In this document: positions 15,302-22,738 of the stretch, piece after piece | Numbering within the stretch: position 1 is the stretch's first letter | How the letters are laid out: the number at the start of each line of letters is the position of its first letter | NCBI RefSeq assembly: GCF_000429845.1 | Contig: NZ_AUCQ01000015.1 | Coordinates: 1 to 64,000 of the forward strand | Source: Comamonas composti DSM 21721 | Lineage (GTDB): Bacteria > Pseudomonadota > Gammaproteobacteria > Burkholderiales > Burkholderiaceae_C | DNA length: 64,000 bases | Direction: 5' to 3' | The notes under the pieces: generated by a model | What the model was told of the DNA's origin: nothing | Seen by the model: the letters and a program-made list of their open reading frames with translations, nothing else | The model's database searches: none | Program-made: the position numbers and the translations under genes

Positions 15302-15492
15302 TGCGCGAGCAACTTTGGACTGTCGCCCGGTTTCCAAGCGGACTCTGGTCAACGGGCGGGAAGCCGAACGACCCGGACTATGCCGAGTGCAACGTCTGGC
15401 AGATAGCAGCCACAAGCCGCGAAGCGGCGAAGAAAAAGGCTCAGGGCAAGTATTACCGGGCACAGCGAGCAGCAGCGCAGAAGGGGGAGTGA
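15301..15492 (+). CDS. Hypothetical phage protein
   Basis: A 63-residue protein (MREQLWTVARFPSGLWSTGG..., then EAAKKKAQGKYYRAQRA). AAGGGGGAG lies upstream and ATG overlaps the previous stop (TGATG). No family recognised. Confidence 0.55.
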   Translation: MREQLWTVARFPSGLWSTGGKPNDPDYAECNVWQIAATSREAAKKKAQGKYYRAQRAAAQKGE

Positions 15493-15761
15493 TGGATTCG
15501 TCAAAGTTTCACGAAACATTGCGGGAGAGCCAGCGCGCAATGGCCGATCTGTACGCCTGGGGCTCGGTCATTGAGTTGTTGGAAGGCAGCTCTGCGCCGA
15601 GCAGCAAGCACCACAACGCGGCGATCAAGCGAGCTATATCGATAGCTCAAGCTGAGTCACAGAAGGCATTGAAGCGAATGGACAGCGCAGACGTCAAGCT
15701 GAAGGATGTCGCACAGCGCGCCCAGGCGCAGGAGGGGGAGCAATGCTGCCGAAAACAATAA
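15492..15761 (+). CDS. Hypothetical phage protein
   Basis: An 89-residue, largely helical protein (MDSSKFHETLRESQRAMADLY; AIKRAISIAQAESQKALKRMDSADVKLKDVAQRAQ). The ATG overlaps the previous stop and follows a GGGGGAG ribosome-binding site repeated before each gene of this string. No family recognised. Confidence 0.55.
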   Translation: MDSSKFHETLRESQRAMADLYAWGSVIELLEGSSAPSSKHHNAAIKRAISIAQAESQKALKRMDSADVKLKDVAQRAQAQEGEQCCRKQ

Positions 15762-16213
15762 TTGCAAAAGCAAAGAGGGAGTCGGAAGACTTTGGGCGGT
15801 ATGCAACAACGATGCTGGAGCACTTCCCCAACATGGGGTTAACCGAATTGCGCGACTACTACAAGCACAAAGTCTCATTCGGCGACTTGAATGCGGCGCG
15901 CGATAACCATCAAGCGCCGATATCTAGCGCTGCAGGGCCGGCAGCAATGAGCGGAAAGCGCGTGTTCATCCCTCATTACGAATGCTGGGTAGCGAGTGGA
16001 GCGTGCTTTGAAGAGGGGCGCTGCCTCCAGAAATGTCAGCCGCGCCTGCTCCAGAAGGACGCGAACAGCGAGCTGGCCGAAGCCATGCGGTTGATGCAAG
16101 AGCTTCGGGAATACATCCTCATATTTCGTGGCATGACTCGCTATGTGGATGGCTTCAGCATTGATCTGGCGATGAAGAAGTCGGCCGAACTGATTGAAAG
16201 GAATAAGACGTGA
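15743..16213 (+). CDS. Hypothetical phage protein
   Basis: A 156-residue protein with a basic N-terminus (MLPKTIIAKAKRESEDFG), a mid part with four cysteines (CWVASGACFEEGRCLQKC) and a helical end (ELAEAMRLMQELREYILIF...SAELIERN). It starts after GGGGGAG and overlaps the previous gene by 19 bp. No family recognised. Confidence 0.55.
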   Translation: MLPKTIIAKAKRESEDFGRYATTMLEHFPNMGLTELRDYYKHKVSFGDLNAARDNHQAPISSAAGPAAMSGKRVFIPHYECWVASGACFEEGRCLQKCQPRLLQKDANSELAEAMRLMQELREYILIFRGMTRYVDGFSIDLAMKKSAELIERNKT

Positions 16214-16524
16214 CCCAAGCACAGCAACCCGACAACCCGCTGATCGACGCCGCGCGAGGCCGGGAAATTCAACCCTACGTGCTTCGCCTGGCAGACACAC
16301 TTGAGGCTGGGAATATCGCAGCCCAGCACCGCTTCAGAGCAGCCTCAGAGCTCCGCCGCCTGCATGCCCGCGTGCAGGAGCTGGGGGCAGAGCGCGTCAC
16401 GCGAATGGCGCAGAACGAACGCATGGCAGAACGCATTGCAGAGCTGGAGGCCCAATCACAGTGCAACACAAAGACTGCCAGCAGCCTGAGTGCATGTCGC
16501 GTGGATGCTCTGGGCACTGCCTGA
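16210..16524 (+). CDS. Hypothetical phage coiled-coil protein
   Basis: A 104-residue protein with a central coiled coil (HRFRAASELRRLHARVQELGAERVTRMAQNERMAERIAELEAQ). The GTG start overlaps the previous stop. Typical of short phage accessory proteins. No function assigned. Confidence 0.5.
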   Translation: MTQAQQPDNPLIDAARGREIQPYVLRLADTLEAGNIAAQHRFRAASELRRLHARVQELGAERVTRMAQNERMAERIAELEAQSQCNTKTASSLSACRVDALGTA

Positions 16525-16540
16525 AGAGGGGCCCCGACAC

Positions 16541-16621
16541 ATGAGCCGCCGATCCCGCCAGCGCGGCGACAAGCGCGACAGATGGCGCGAGCCAGCAGAT
16601 GACAACCAGCCCCGCCTTTGA
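16541..16621 (+). CDS. Possible 26-residue basic peptide
   Basis: ATG 16541 with GAGGGG twelve bases upstream opens a 26-codon frame (SRRSRQRGDKRDRWREPADD) ending inside the terminator stem. Strongly basic then acidic. It could be real or chance. Confidence 0.25.
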   Translation: MSRRSRQRGDKRDRWREPADDNQPRL

Positions 16622-16637
16622 GCGGGGTTTCTTTTTG
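16610..16637 (+). terminator. Rho-independent terminator before the excisionase
   Basis: CCCCGC and GCGGGG arms with a CTTTGA-type loop, followed by TTTCTTTTT. It ends the early small-gene string. Confidence 0.75.
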
Positions 16638-16647
16638 AGAAAGCCAG

Positions 16648-16818
16648 ATGATTGATGCAAAAACCGTTGCCGCGCAACTCGGGCTCAGCGAGCGCACCGT
16701 CTACGAGCTCGCAAAATCCGGGCGCCTGAACTGCTACCGCTTTGGCAGCTCAGTGCGATTTGAGCAATCAGACATTGAGGAATACAAAAATCATGCCGAT
16801 CCGTTTCGACTCCCGTAA
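16648..16818 (+). CDS. AlpA/MerR-type excisionase
   Basis: A 56-residue gene: MIDAKTVAAQLGLSERTVYELAKSGRLNCYRFGSSVRFEQSDIEEY. This is the winged-helix/helix-turn-helix form of excisionase-family DNA-binding domains (residues 5-48). It lies directly before the integrase and overlaps its start by 26 bp, so it is likely the recombination directionality factor that promotes excision of the prophage. GAGAAAG precedes the ATG. Confidence 0.85.
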   Translation: MIDAKTVAAQLGLSERTVYELAKSGRLNCYRFGSSVRFEQSDIEEYKNHADPFRLP

Positions 16819-17806
16819 CCAGCGTTGGCGCTTTGAGTTCGACCAGGTTATTGCGGGCCAGCGGCAGCGGGCTAGCCGCCTTCTTCCAAAAGGCCACACA
16901 AAAGCCGAGGCCCAAAAATTCGACCTCGAGGAAACCAAACGGCTCCACTCGATTGCGACTGGTGTCAGCAAGCCAGAGCCATTGATTGAAGACGCCGTGC
17001 TGCTGTATCTCAAGCACCATGCTCCAGCACTCAAAAGCTTTGAGAACATCGTGCGCGAGCTCAAGGCCTGCTACAGCGCCTATGCCGGCAAACCGTTTTC
17101 GGCCCTGCCAGCTATTGCGCTCAGCTACAAGCCAGTGGACGAAAACAAAAAGCCTATGGCTGCTGCCACGGTGCGCAATCGCCTTTCCTATCTCCGGGCA
17201 GCTTGCCGCTACGCATGGAAGCACCATGGACTGGGCGACAGCAATCCAGCTGACCGCGTCAGCATGCCAAAGGTGCGAAACGAGCGGCACGTTTACCTGG
17301 GTCGTCTGGAGTTCCTCAAAATCTGCCGCAAGATCTCGCCAGGAGGTGCGCGCGCTGCAATCCGCATCGCCTTCTACAGCGGCATGCGGGCGGCGGAGGT
17401 CGGGCTGGCCCAGGCCCACCGCGGCAGTGACGTATTCGAGTTGGATGGACAGCACACAAAGAACGGGATGCCACGCGCTGTACCCATACACCCCAGGATC
17501 GCCCACATCGTACGCAACCCCGTGCTGTGGCCAGTCCGCCCCACAAAGTGGACCGTGAGCAAAGCATTCAAGGCTGGCGCCCGGGCTGCTGGATTCGGGC
17601 ATGCAAGACTGCACGATCTAAGGCACAGCACGGCAAGCGAAATGATCAATGCAGGGGTTGATCTCTACACTGTTGGCGGGGTATTGGGTCACAAGTCGGC
17701 GGTCAGCACAAAGCGCTACAGTCACCTTGCTACAAAGACGCTGCAAAGCGCTGTTGCGTTGGTTGGCAAAAAACCCCGCACAACAAGCAAAAAGAAAGCC
17801 GCGTAA
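16793..17806 (+). CDS. Tyrosine integrase of the tailed prophage
   Basis: 337 residues. The N-terminal SAM-like part (residues about 55-165) is followed by a catalytic domain with the first Arg in AFYSGMRAAEVGLAQ, the box II HDLRHSTASEMINAGVDLYTVGGVLGHKS, and the catalytic tyrosine in KRYSHL, all intact. The 54-bp tRNA-Lys attachment copy lies 65 bp after the stop, the normal place for the phage att site. ATG 16793 was preferred to the longer frame since MPIRFDSRNQRWRFEF is the usual start of such integrases. Confidence 0.9.
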   Translation: MPIRFDSRNQRWRFEFDQVIAGQRQRASRLLPKGHTKAEAQKFDLEETKRLHSIATGVSKPEPLIEDAVLLYLKHHAPALKSFENIVRELKACYSAYAGKPFSALPAIALSYKPVDENKKPMAAATVRNRLSYLRAACRYAWKHHGLGDSNPADRVSMPKVRNERHVYLGRLEFLKICRKISPGGARAAIRIAFYSGMRAAEVGLAQAHRGSDVFELDGQHTKNGMPRAVPIHPRIAHIVRNPVLWPVRPTKWTVSKAFKAGARAAGFGHARLHDLRHSTASEMINAGVDLYTVGGVLGHKSAVSTKRYSHLATKTLQSAVALVGKKPRTTSKKKAA

Positions 17807-17848
17807 AAGCGGCTGGAGTATGAAAACGATAGCAAGAAAAAAGCCCCT

Positions 17849-17875
17849 GTATTGCTACAGGGGCTTGTTATCTTT
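17849..17875 (-). terminator. Terminator between integrase and attachment site
   Basis: On the minus strand, AAGCCCCTGTA-GCAA-TACAGGGGCTT is followed by TTTT. It would end transcripts coming leftwards through the tRNA fragment. The stem also works on the plus strand, after the integrase, with a poorer T run. Confidence 0.7.
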
Positions 17876-17924
17876 GGTGGGTCCTACGAGATTCGAACTC
17901 GTGACCAACGGATTAAAAGTCCGC
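17871..17924 (-). repeat. Attachment site: 54-bp 3' half of tRNA-Lys
   Basis: Identical to 31260-31313. It contains the tRNA-Lys 3' half from the anticodon stem to the encoded CCA but no 5' half, so it is not a functional tRNA. It marks the junction between the tailed prophage (left) and the inovirus element (right), which appear to have integrated one after the other at the same tRNA gene. Confidence 0.85.
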
Positions 17925-18431
17925 GCCATAAGCCTGCATTAGGCTGCTATATCCAAAAAAACAATGGTTTGCATGAACTACAGCAGCAGTAGGCATGCAT
18001 TATCCCGCTGTTCCGTCGACAGTTTGTTGACACTGGTAGTTTGCCTGCAGAGCGCCTGCGGCGAGCCTGTCTTACAGGGCGCGCAGCAAACGCCTTGCCC
18101 TGCGTGAAACAAGCTACGCGGCGAATTTTTGTGCGATCACTACCGCAGCGAGGCGACATTGACTCCTCAACCGCCAAGGCCATTGCAACGACTGGCGCGC
18201 TAGTGATGCTACGCCCTAAGCGCTGGGCACGTCGCGCGACAAAACACATACATGGGGAAGCCTTCCCGTAACCCCAAAGCGCAGTGATTGCTCGCAGCGA
18301 GCAGATGCCCACCCATCGCGGTCAAAGATGTTGCTGGATTTTTTCGTGAAAATCTAGCGTTCAACGCTTAAGCCCTCCCCCCAGGGGCCAACCAGCCTGA
18401 TATACGTAGCAACGCACATCAGGCTTCACCA
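17925..18431. other. Non-coding left end of the inovirus element
   Basis: No convincing gene on either strand in these 507 bp. The open frames lack ribosome-binding sites and have poor codon use. The stretch adjoins the attachment site and the end of the leftward RelA/SpoT-domain gene. Confidence 0.5.
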
Positions 18432-19313
18432 TTATCTAGATATTGAGCTTGCCGACTCAGATACTAGTGCCGGCGTAAGCGCAGTTAATGAAGCGTGTTG
18501 TGGGCCAATGGCGTTCCAAAAGTAGATCAAGTTCTCCATAGTCATGGGAATGCGCGGACGAGCAGCGAACATGCACTTAATAAGCCTAGACCGATCGACG
18601 CGAACAAGATCTTTCGCTGCAGCGGTATCTGAATCCAGCACCTGAGCTAACTCATCAGGTATCTGACCTCGCATCCGAATCTTTATCAGACTCGGGAGCA
18701 TTGCAGACCAATTTTTTTGCTTGTAGTGTCGATATGCAAGTTCATCAAATATTCTGCCCATACTCCATTCTGAGGTCTCTAATGTCGCAACGACACCATT
18801 CAGAGCCCTACTCAAATCATCATGCTCCCGCCAACTCTCCTTAGCCTTATAACGGAGGTCATGCTCAACTTCGTGCCAACCCTCGGAGAGAATACTTCGT
18901 AATTGCACCTCGAAACAAGTATCAAGTGCTTCACCTGCAGCCACGCGTTGGAAGTTTCCTACGAGGTCTTCAGGAAGCCTGAAAACCAGGTTGTATCGTG
19001 TCACAGAGAACTGATCTCGATCTGGCACATCTATAGCCGATGACGATAGATCAAGACGATACTTGGATTCAAGGATTGACTTTACAAGTGGAATATCCTC
19101 AGGAAAATAAAGAGCAACTCTAATTCCAATAGCGTCCTGAATGAGCTTTCCACCAATACTGTATTTGCCTGCGTCTCGCTGCAGTTTTTCACTCAGCGAC
19201 TCATGATCTTTTCCTCTAGCAAAGACCCTGGCAAGAAGGCCTATGCTAAAAATAGAGTCCTCAACTTGGCGACGAAGCTCTTCGGCAATATATCTAAAAT
19301 TACTCTGCATCAT
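18432..19313 (-). CDS. RelA/SpoT-domain nucleotidyltransferase (toxSAS-like), second gene of a NACHT module
   Basis: A 293-residue protein with synthetase-type RelA/SpoT motifs in order: the ATP-binding ARGKDHESL (32-40), QDAIGIRVALYF (59-70) with the metal-binding Asp, the Tyr of the guanine-binding loop in TRYNLVF (about 105-111), and EVQLRS...WHEVEHDLRYK (135-156). No HD hydrolase, TGS or ACT domain. The His usual after the G-loop Tyr is absent. Known relatives make (p)ppGpp or ppApp, or pyrophosphorylate tRNA. Residues 160-293 form a helical C-terminal domain I do not recognise. The start overlaps the NACHT stop (ATGATG) with GGAGG upstream, so the two are translationally coupled. A growth-arresting effector controlled by the NTPase is my inference. 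Confidence 0.8.
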   Translation of the reverse strand: MMQSNFRYIAEELRRQVEDSIFSIGLLARVFARGKDHESLSEKLQRDAGKYSIGGKLIQDAIGIRVALYFPEDIPLVKSILESKYRLDLSSSAIDVPDRDQFSVTRYNLVFRLPEDLVGNFQRVAAGEALDTCFEVQLRSILSEGWHEVEHDLRYKAKESWREHDDLSRALNGVVATLETSEWSMGRIFDELAYRHYKQKNWSAMLPSLIKIRMRGQIPDELAQVLDSDTAAAKDLVRVDRSRLIKCMFAARPRIPMTMENLIYFWNAIGPQHASLTALTPALVSESASSISR

Positions 19314-21421
19314 TGCCTCCCGAGAATTTGCCGAATCTCTGGTAAGCGCTCAAAATTCAACTCAACAAAAGATGCGTGATTAGGCTGAAGAAGAAGTCCA
19401 GCCTTCTTGAGGCGAACTACTGCCTCAAACATTTCATTAGGTTTGTACTCTCCGCTTGCTGTACAAATTCCAGAGATTGGCCGATGTTTGTGCATTAGTT
19501 TCTCTCGTCCGATAGGCCAAAATTTCTCAAGAACATGCCGCTCAGTCAACTGCGAATAATCTTCCAGCTGCTCTGGCTCTGCCACGTTGCTCTGGATCGC
19601 ATCGCGAAGAAAGACTGTATCCCCGGATTCTCCCAATAGATAAATTTTTCCATCTGATATACCAACCGCAGTATTAGATCCGTAGAATTTACAATTCAAA
19701 AATGTTACATTTGCCATTGTTGACAACAAAAACTGACAGTTTCTGAAAGTGCAATCATTAAATTGAAAATCGCTAATTGGCAAGGTTCCTAAGCTAACAT
19801 TTGCCAAATCTAGCCCTTCAGCTTCGTCAGATGAAAGCAGGAAATCCACTCCACCACTCAACTTAGCTGTAAAATCTATTCGATAAGAGACTGAAGTGAA
19901 TTCGAGTGAATTTCGAATTCGATCCAAAAGCATGGCCTTTTCATCATTGGATCGAGGTCCATAAGAGGTCACTGCCGGCTCAAGAAATCTTATATCATCA
20001 TTTAGCCAATCCGGGTGGCGCAAGATATTGGTTGAGACAAAGTAGCCTAGAACAAATTCGTTTATGAAGCCAATTTTGCTCTCTTCCTTGCTGCTTCTGT
20101 CAAGCAGTGCATGGCTGGCAATTTTATTCGCCAGGAACTCCCTATCAGGGCGCTCTGCAGCGGGGTACAACGCTAGAGACGCTTCAAGCTCTTGAAGACA
20201 GGACCGTTGTACCAAGTCGACGATGTAGTCACGCTGCTCCGAGGTATAACCTTGGGAGATCATGTCCCCTGCAATCATGGCCAGTATCGATTTCTGAGTA
20301 CCAACACTCATCTTCAGATCTTGGCGAGTCTGCTCACGCTCGAGCAAGAAGCTAAAATATTTCTCAACAAGATCTTGCGGTGACTGAACTACAGCGTCAA
20401 ATTTTTCTCTGGGAATGCATCTCAGATATGAAAGCAAAACTGGGTTTGATAAACCACCTTTTATATTAATTGCAGTAGCATTTATGGCATTAAGGCGTTC
20501 TTCGGATAACCAGTCTGAAATAGATGGCTCTCCAATTTTTATGCGTACTAGTTCAAAGTTATCTGCATTATTTGCAGCCCAGGTATGGAATGCATCTCCT
20601 TCAAACAATACTGTACGTCGCGTTGTCAGAACGATTTTTGCGTTGCCAGTTAGGAATTGACCTATTGTCTCTAGCATGGGCTCATGCTTATCAAACTCAT
20701 CGGTATCGTCTGCTTTACGCAGTAGTTCATCGAAACCATCAAGAATAGTCACAATGCGACCGTTGACCATTTCATTTTGAACCAGCCGAGAACTCAGTGT
20801 TGGGAACTTCCTGTCTATCTCGTCAAGCAAAACATATCTAAAAATCGGAGCCTTTCTGTTGCGAGAGAGTTCTGAAAACAGTGGCAAATAACCGGCGTTG
20901 TCTATTAATAAACGGACAATTTCATATGCTGTACATGTCTTTCCAAATCCTGCTGCAGCCTCAATCAGGAATAGCATTGGTTTGTTCGCACCAAGACGCG
21001 AAACAACTTCATCAGCGGGAGAGAGCTCGCCTATTTTTCCATTGACGCTGTACGGTGCATTTATATACGTGTACTTGGCATCATCCGCGAATGGGCGAAC
21101 GATACCATTGGTGAATTGTGAGTAATCTCTCTTCAGACGATCTAGTATGGATGATACGGAGAAGAAGCCTTTGAATAGCTCATACTCGGTTTGTTTCGCC
21201 GTAAGATATGATCGAACTGTGCACGCAAAACCAGCGGTAGAAAAGTCCTTAAATGCCTTTTCTGTTTGAGCATCTTCACTAAGCGGAACTATATCCGCGT
21301 TGTCAAAATAGCCCGTCTTCAGAGTAAATACAACAACGTTTTCTGTGTCATATAACTTCGCGGTTTCAAACCCATACCGCTTATATATCTCTTCCAATTC
21401 TCGTCTAAAAGGAGTGCTCAA
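19310..21421 (-). CDS. NACHT-type STAND NTPase, first gene of a candidate defence module
   Basis: 703 residues. The Walker A is EAAAGFGKT (154-162), the NACHT-style Walker B is ILDGFDELL (226-234), and LTTRR follows at about 268. The NTPase core spans about 140-330, then a helical region. Near 555-600 there is a short run of pentapeptide-like repeats (FNDCTFRNCQF...NVTFLNCKF), then a C-terminal winged-helix-like part. Residues 1-115 form an unrecognised N-terminal domain, perhaps a degenerate nuclease-like or effector fold. The start is TTG 21421 with GAAGGTG before it. STAND/NACHT proteins of bacteria are often antiphage sensors. The coupling to a RelA/SpoT protein suggests sensing plus nucleotide-based arrest. 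AT-rich compared with its neighbours. Confidence 0.8.
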   Translation of the reverse strand: MSTPFRRELEEIYKRYGFETAKLYDTENVVVFTLKTGYFDNADIVPLSEDAQTEKAFKDFSTAGFACTVRSYLTAKQTEYELFKGFFSVSSILDRLKRDYSQFTNGIVRPFADDAKYTYINAPYSVNGKIGELSPADEVVSRLGANKPMLFLIEAAAGFGKTCTAYEIVRLLIDNAGYLPLFSELSRNRKAPIFRYVLLDEIDRKFPTLSSRLVQNEMVNGRIVTILDGFDELLRKADDTDEFDKHEPMLETIGQFLTGNAKIVLTTRRTVLFEGDAFHTWAANNADNFELVRIKIGEPSISDWLSEERLNAINATAINIKGGLSNPVLLSYLRCIPREKFDAVVQSPQDLVEKYFSFLLEREQTRQDLKMSVGTQKSILAMIAGDMISQGYTSEQRDYIVDLVQRSCLQELEASLALYPAAERPDREFLANKIASHALLDRSSKEESKIGFINEFVLGYFVSTNILRHPDWLNDDIRFLEPAVTSYGPRSNDEKAMLLDRIRNSLEFTSVSYRIDFTAKLSGGVDFLLSSDEAEGLDLANVSLGTLPISDFQFNDCTFRNCQFLLSTMANVTFLNCKFYGSNTAVGISDGKIYLLGESGDTVFLRDAIQSNVAEPEQLEDYSQLTERHVLEKFWPIGREKLMHKHRPISGICTASGEYKPNEMFEAVVRLKKAGLLLQPNHASFVELNFERLPEIRQILGRQ

Positions 21422-21617
21422 TTTTCACCTTCGAGGACTTTTTTACGTCAGCAGACTGATAAAAAATGTATTTAGCTATATGTTCATAAAATTCAAATAC
21501 CGATTCAATAAACTGCACATTTGTGCAGCCATCTTCAATCGATTCAATGAATTCAACATCCGCAGATGGATTCGACCTAGATACGCATGGAATTCTGAGA
21601 AAACTGGCTTCAAGCAA
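21405..21617 (-). CDS. Possible small gene upstream of the NACHT gene
   Basis: A 70-codon frame that overlaps the NACHT start by 17 bp (SADVEFIESIEDGCTNVQFIESVFEFYEHIAKYIFYQSADVKKSSKV). The composition is protein-like, but the only start is TTG with a weak ribosome-binding site. It could be a third small component of the module or chance. Confidence 0.25.
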   Translation of the reverse strand: MLEASFLRIPCVSRSNPSADVEFIESIEDGCTNVQFIESVFEFYEHIAKYIFYQSADVKKSSKVKIEHSF

Positions 21618-21670
21618 AATTTTCCGGCGAAAACACGCTGACCATGATTCTAGGCTAGGCTTGAATTTTA

Positions 21671-21964
21671 TTATTTAGCCTGATATAAAATAGGCGTTCC
21701 AATATAGGTAAGGTAGAGATATGTGCCATTGCTAAAATTCTGCGTACTTGATGTTACTTTTACACCTATGATCGCATTTGCATCAGATGGCGCGCATAAG
21801 GTCAGCTGTTCTAGTGCTTCTTGATATTCATTACGCTTGCGCTCAAGAATACCGCGAATTAAACCTTTATCGGAAACTTCAATAGCGCGAGTAACCTGAA
21901 CCAAAGAGTACATCTCCTTAATTACGCAATTTTCAGGCAATGTCTCCGTGCTTAACAACAACAT
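21671..21964 (-). CDS. YbjQ/UPF0145-like small protein
   Basis: 97 residues. The C-terminal half (EALEQLTLCAPSDANAIIGVKVTSSTQNFSNGTYLYLTYIGTPI) matches the YbjQ fold pattern (LGADAVVGV...), and the N-terminal half VQVTRAIEVSDKGLIRGILERKRNEYQEAL fits less well. YbjQ proteins form rings and are called heavy-metal-binding-like, with uncertain function. It is leftward, upstream of the NACHT gene and separated from it by about 250 bp. Possibly part of the same cargo. Confidence 0.6.
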   Translation of the reverse strand: MLLLSTETLPENCVIKEMYSLVQVTRAIEVSDKGLIRGILERKRNEYQEALEQLTLCAPSDANAIIGVKVTSSTQNFSNGTYLYLTYIGTPILYQAK

Positions 21965-22516
21965 TCTCTACTCCTTAGGTCAATATTTATGATGCTTTAT
22001 CGCAATGCAGATTTGGTTCAATACCAAATTAATATCTAACTTCTGCGATATAAATCGATGAAGCGAAGATTCAGCGACGATCCCCCGGCACAAAACTTAC
22101 ACAAATCAACAGACATGAAGCCACGGCACAAAATTTAGCCATGAACCGCAAATTTCGAGCTATACAACACAAAAATAGCTAATAGTTGAAATTTGCACAG
22201 ATTTGTAACATCAACTATAACCTACGTTTTGGCTAGCCGTGCCACACAGCCAAGGCTGTTCCGGCCTAAGTCCCTGCAGCCCTAGCCATAACCAAATTCC
22301 GAGACGTAAGAACCGCTTGCATGACTCTGAGCGGAGAGCTTCACAGGCTCCACAAGACCGAGCCAATGACAGGAATTACGCGATACAACCTCACAAATCA
22401 GTAGCTATTGCATGCGGATGCTGATCCAATAATTGACCACAGATACGCCCATCACCGATGCGGAACAGCACAACAAACGTCAGAACCTTGACGCAATGAA
22501 GGATGAGGATCAAACA
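21965..22516. other. Intergenic region in the inovirus cargo
   Basis: No reliable gene in these 552 bp. Two near-copies of a short sequence (CGGCACAAAACTTA at about 22086 and CGGCACAAAATTTAG at about 22125) are visible. Around 22442-22510 a degenerate in-frame duplication of the following gene's start (ITDAEQHNKRQN against STDTEQCRKRQN) is visible. Confidence 0.4.
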
Positions 22517-22696
22517 ATGATTGACATGAACTCAACCGATACCGAGCAGTGCCGCAAGCGCCAGAATGCAGTCAAGCATGCACGTGCTTCCGTGGGCCTG
22601 GAAGGATTCAAACTATCCGAGGCCTGCGAGCAGCAAGCCGCCAGGTTCATAGCCGGTGAAATCGACCTTCCCGGATTCTTGAAACCGGCACGCTGA
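22517..22696 (+). CDS. VbhA-type antitoxin without a Fic toxin
   Basis: A 59-residue protein: TEQCRKRQNAVKHARASVGLEGFKLSEACEQQAARFIAGEIDLPGFL. It has the VbhA fold pattern, with the SVGLEG matching the (S/T)xxxE(G/N) inhibitory helix that blocks ATP binding in Fic enzymes. VbhA is normally followed by VbhT/Fic. Here the next gene is the convergent secretin, so no partner is near. ATG 22517 has GAGG eight bases upstream. A longer TTG-started frame from 22433 is possible and would repeat the N-terminal segment. Confidence 0.7.
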   Translation: MIDMNSTDTEQCRKRQNAVKHARASVGLEGFKLSEACEQQAARFIAGEIDLPGFLKPAR

Positions 22697-22738
22697 ATCT
22701 GTCTTATTTGGTCATGACCAAATTCCCTACCTAGCCGG

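Noticed and set aside
16685-17614. 309-codon minus-strand frame
   Set aside because: It lies wholly opposite the integrase and excisionase, both of which have clear family motifs.
264-17806. Diversity-generating retroelement, sought because the phage looked like the podovirus group that includes BPP-1
   Set aside because: No reverse transcriptase or template/variable repeat pair found.
17871-17924. Second tRNA-Lys gene
   Set aside because: Only the 3' half is present. The 5' half including the D-arm is missing, so it is an attachment-site copy.
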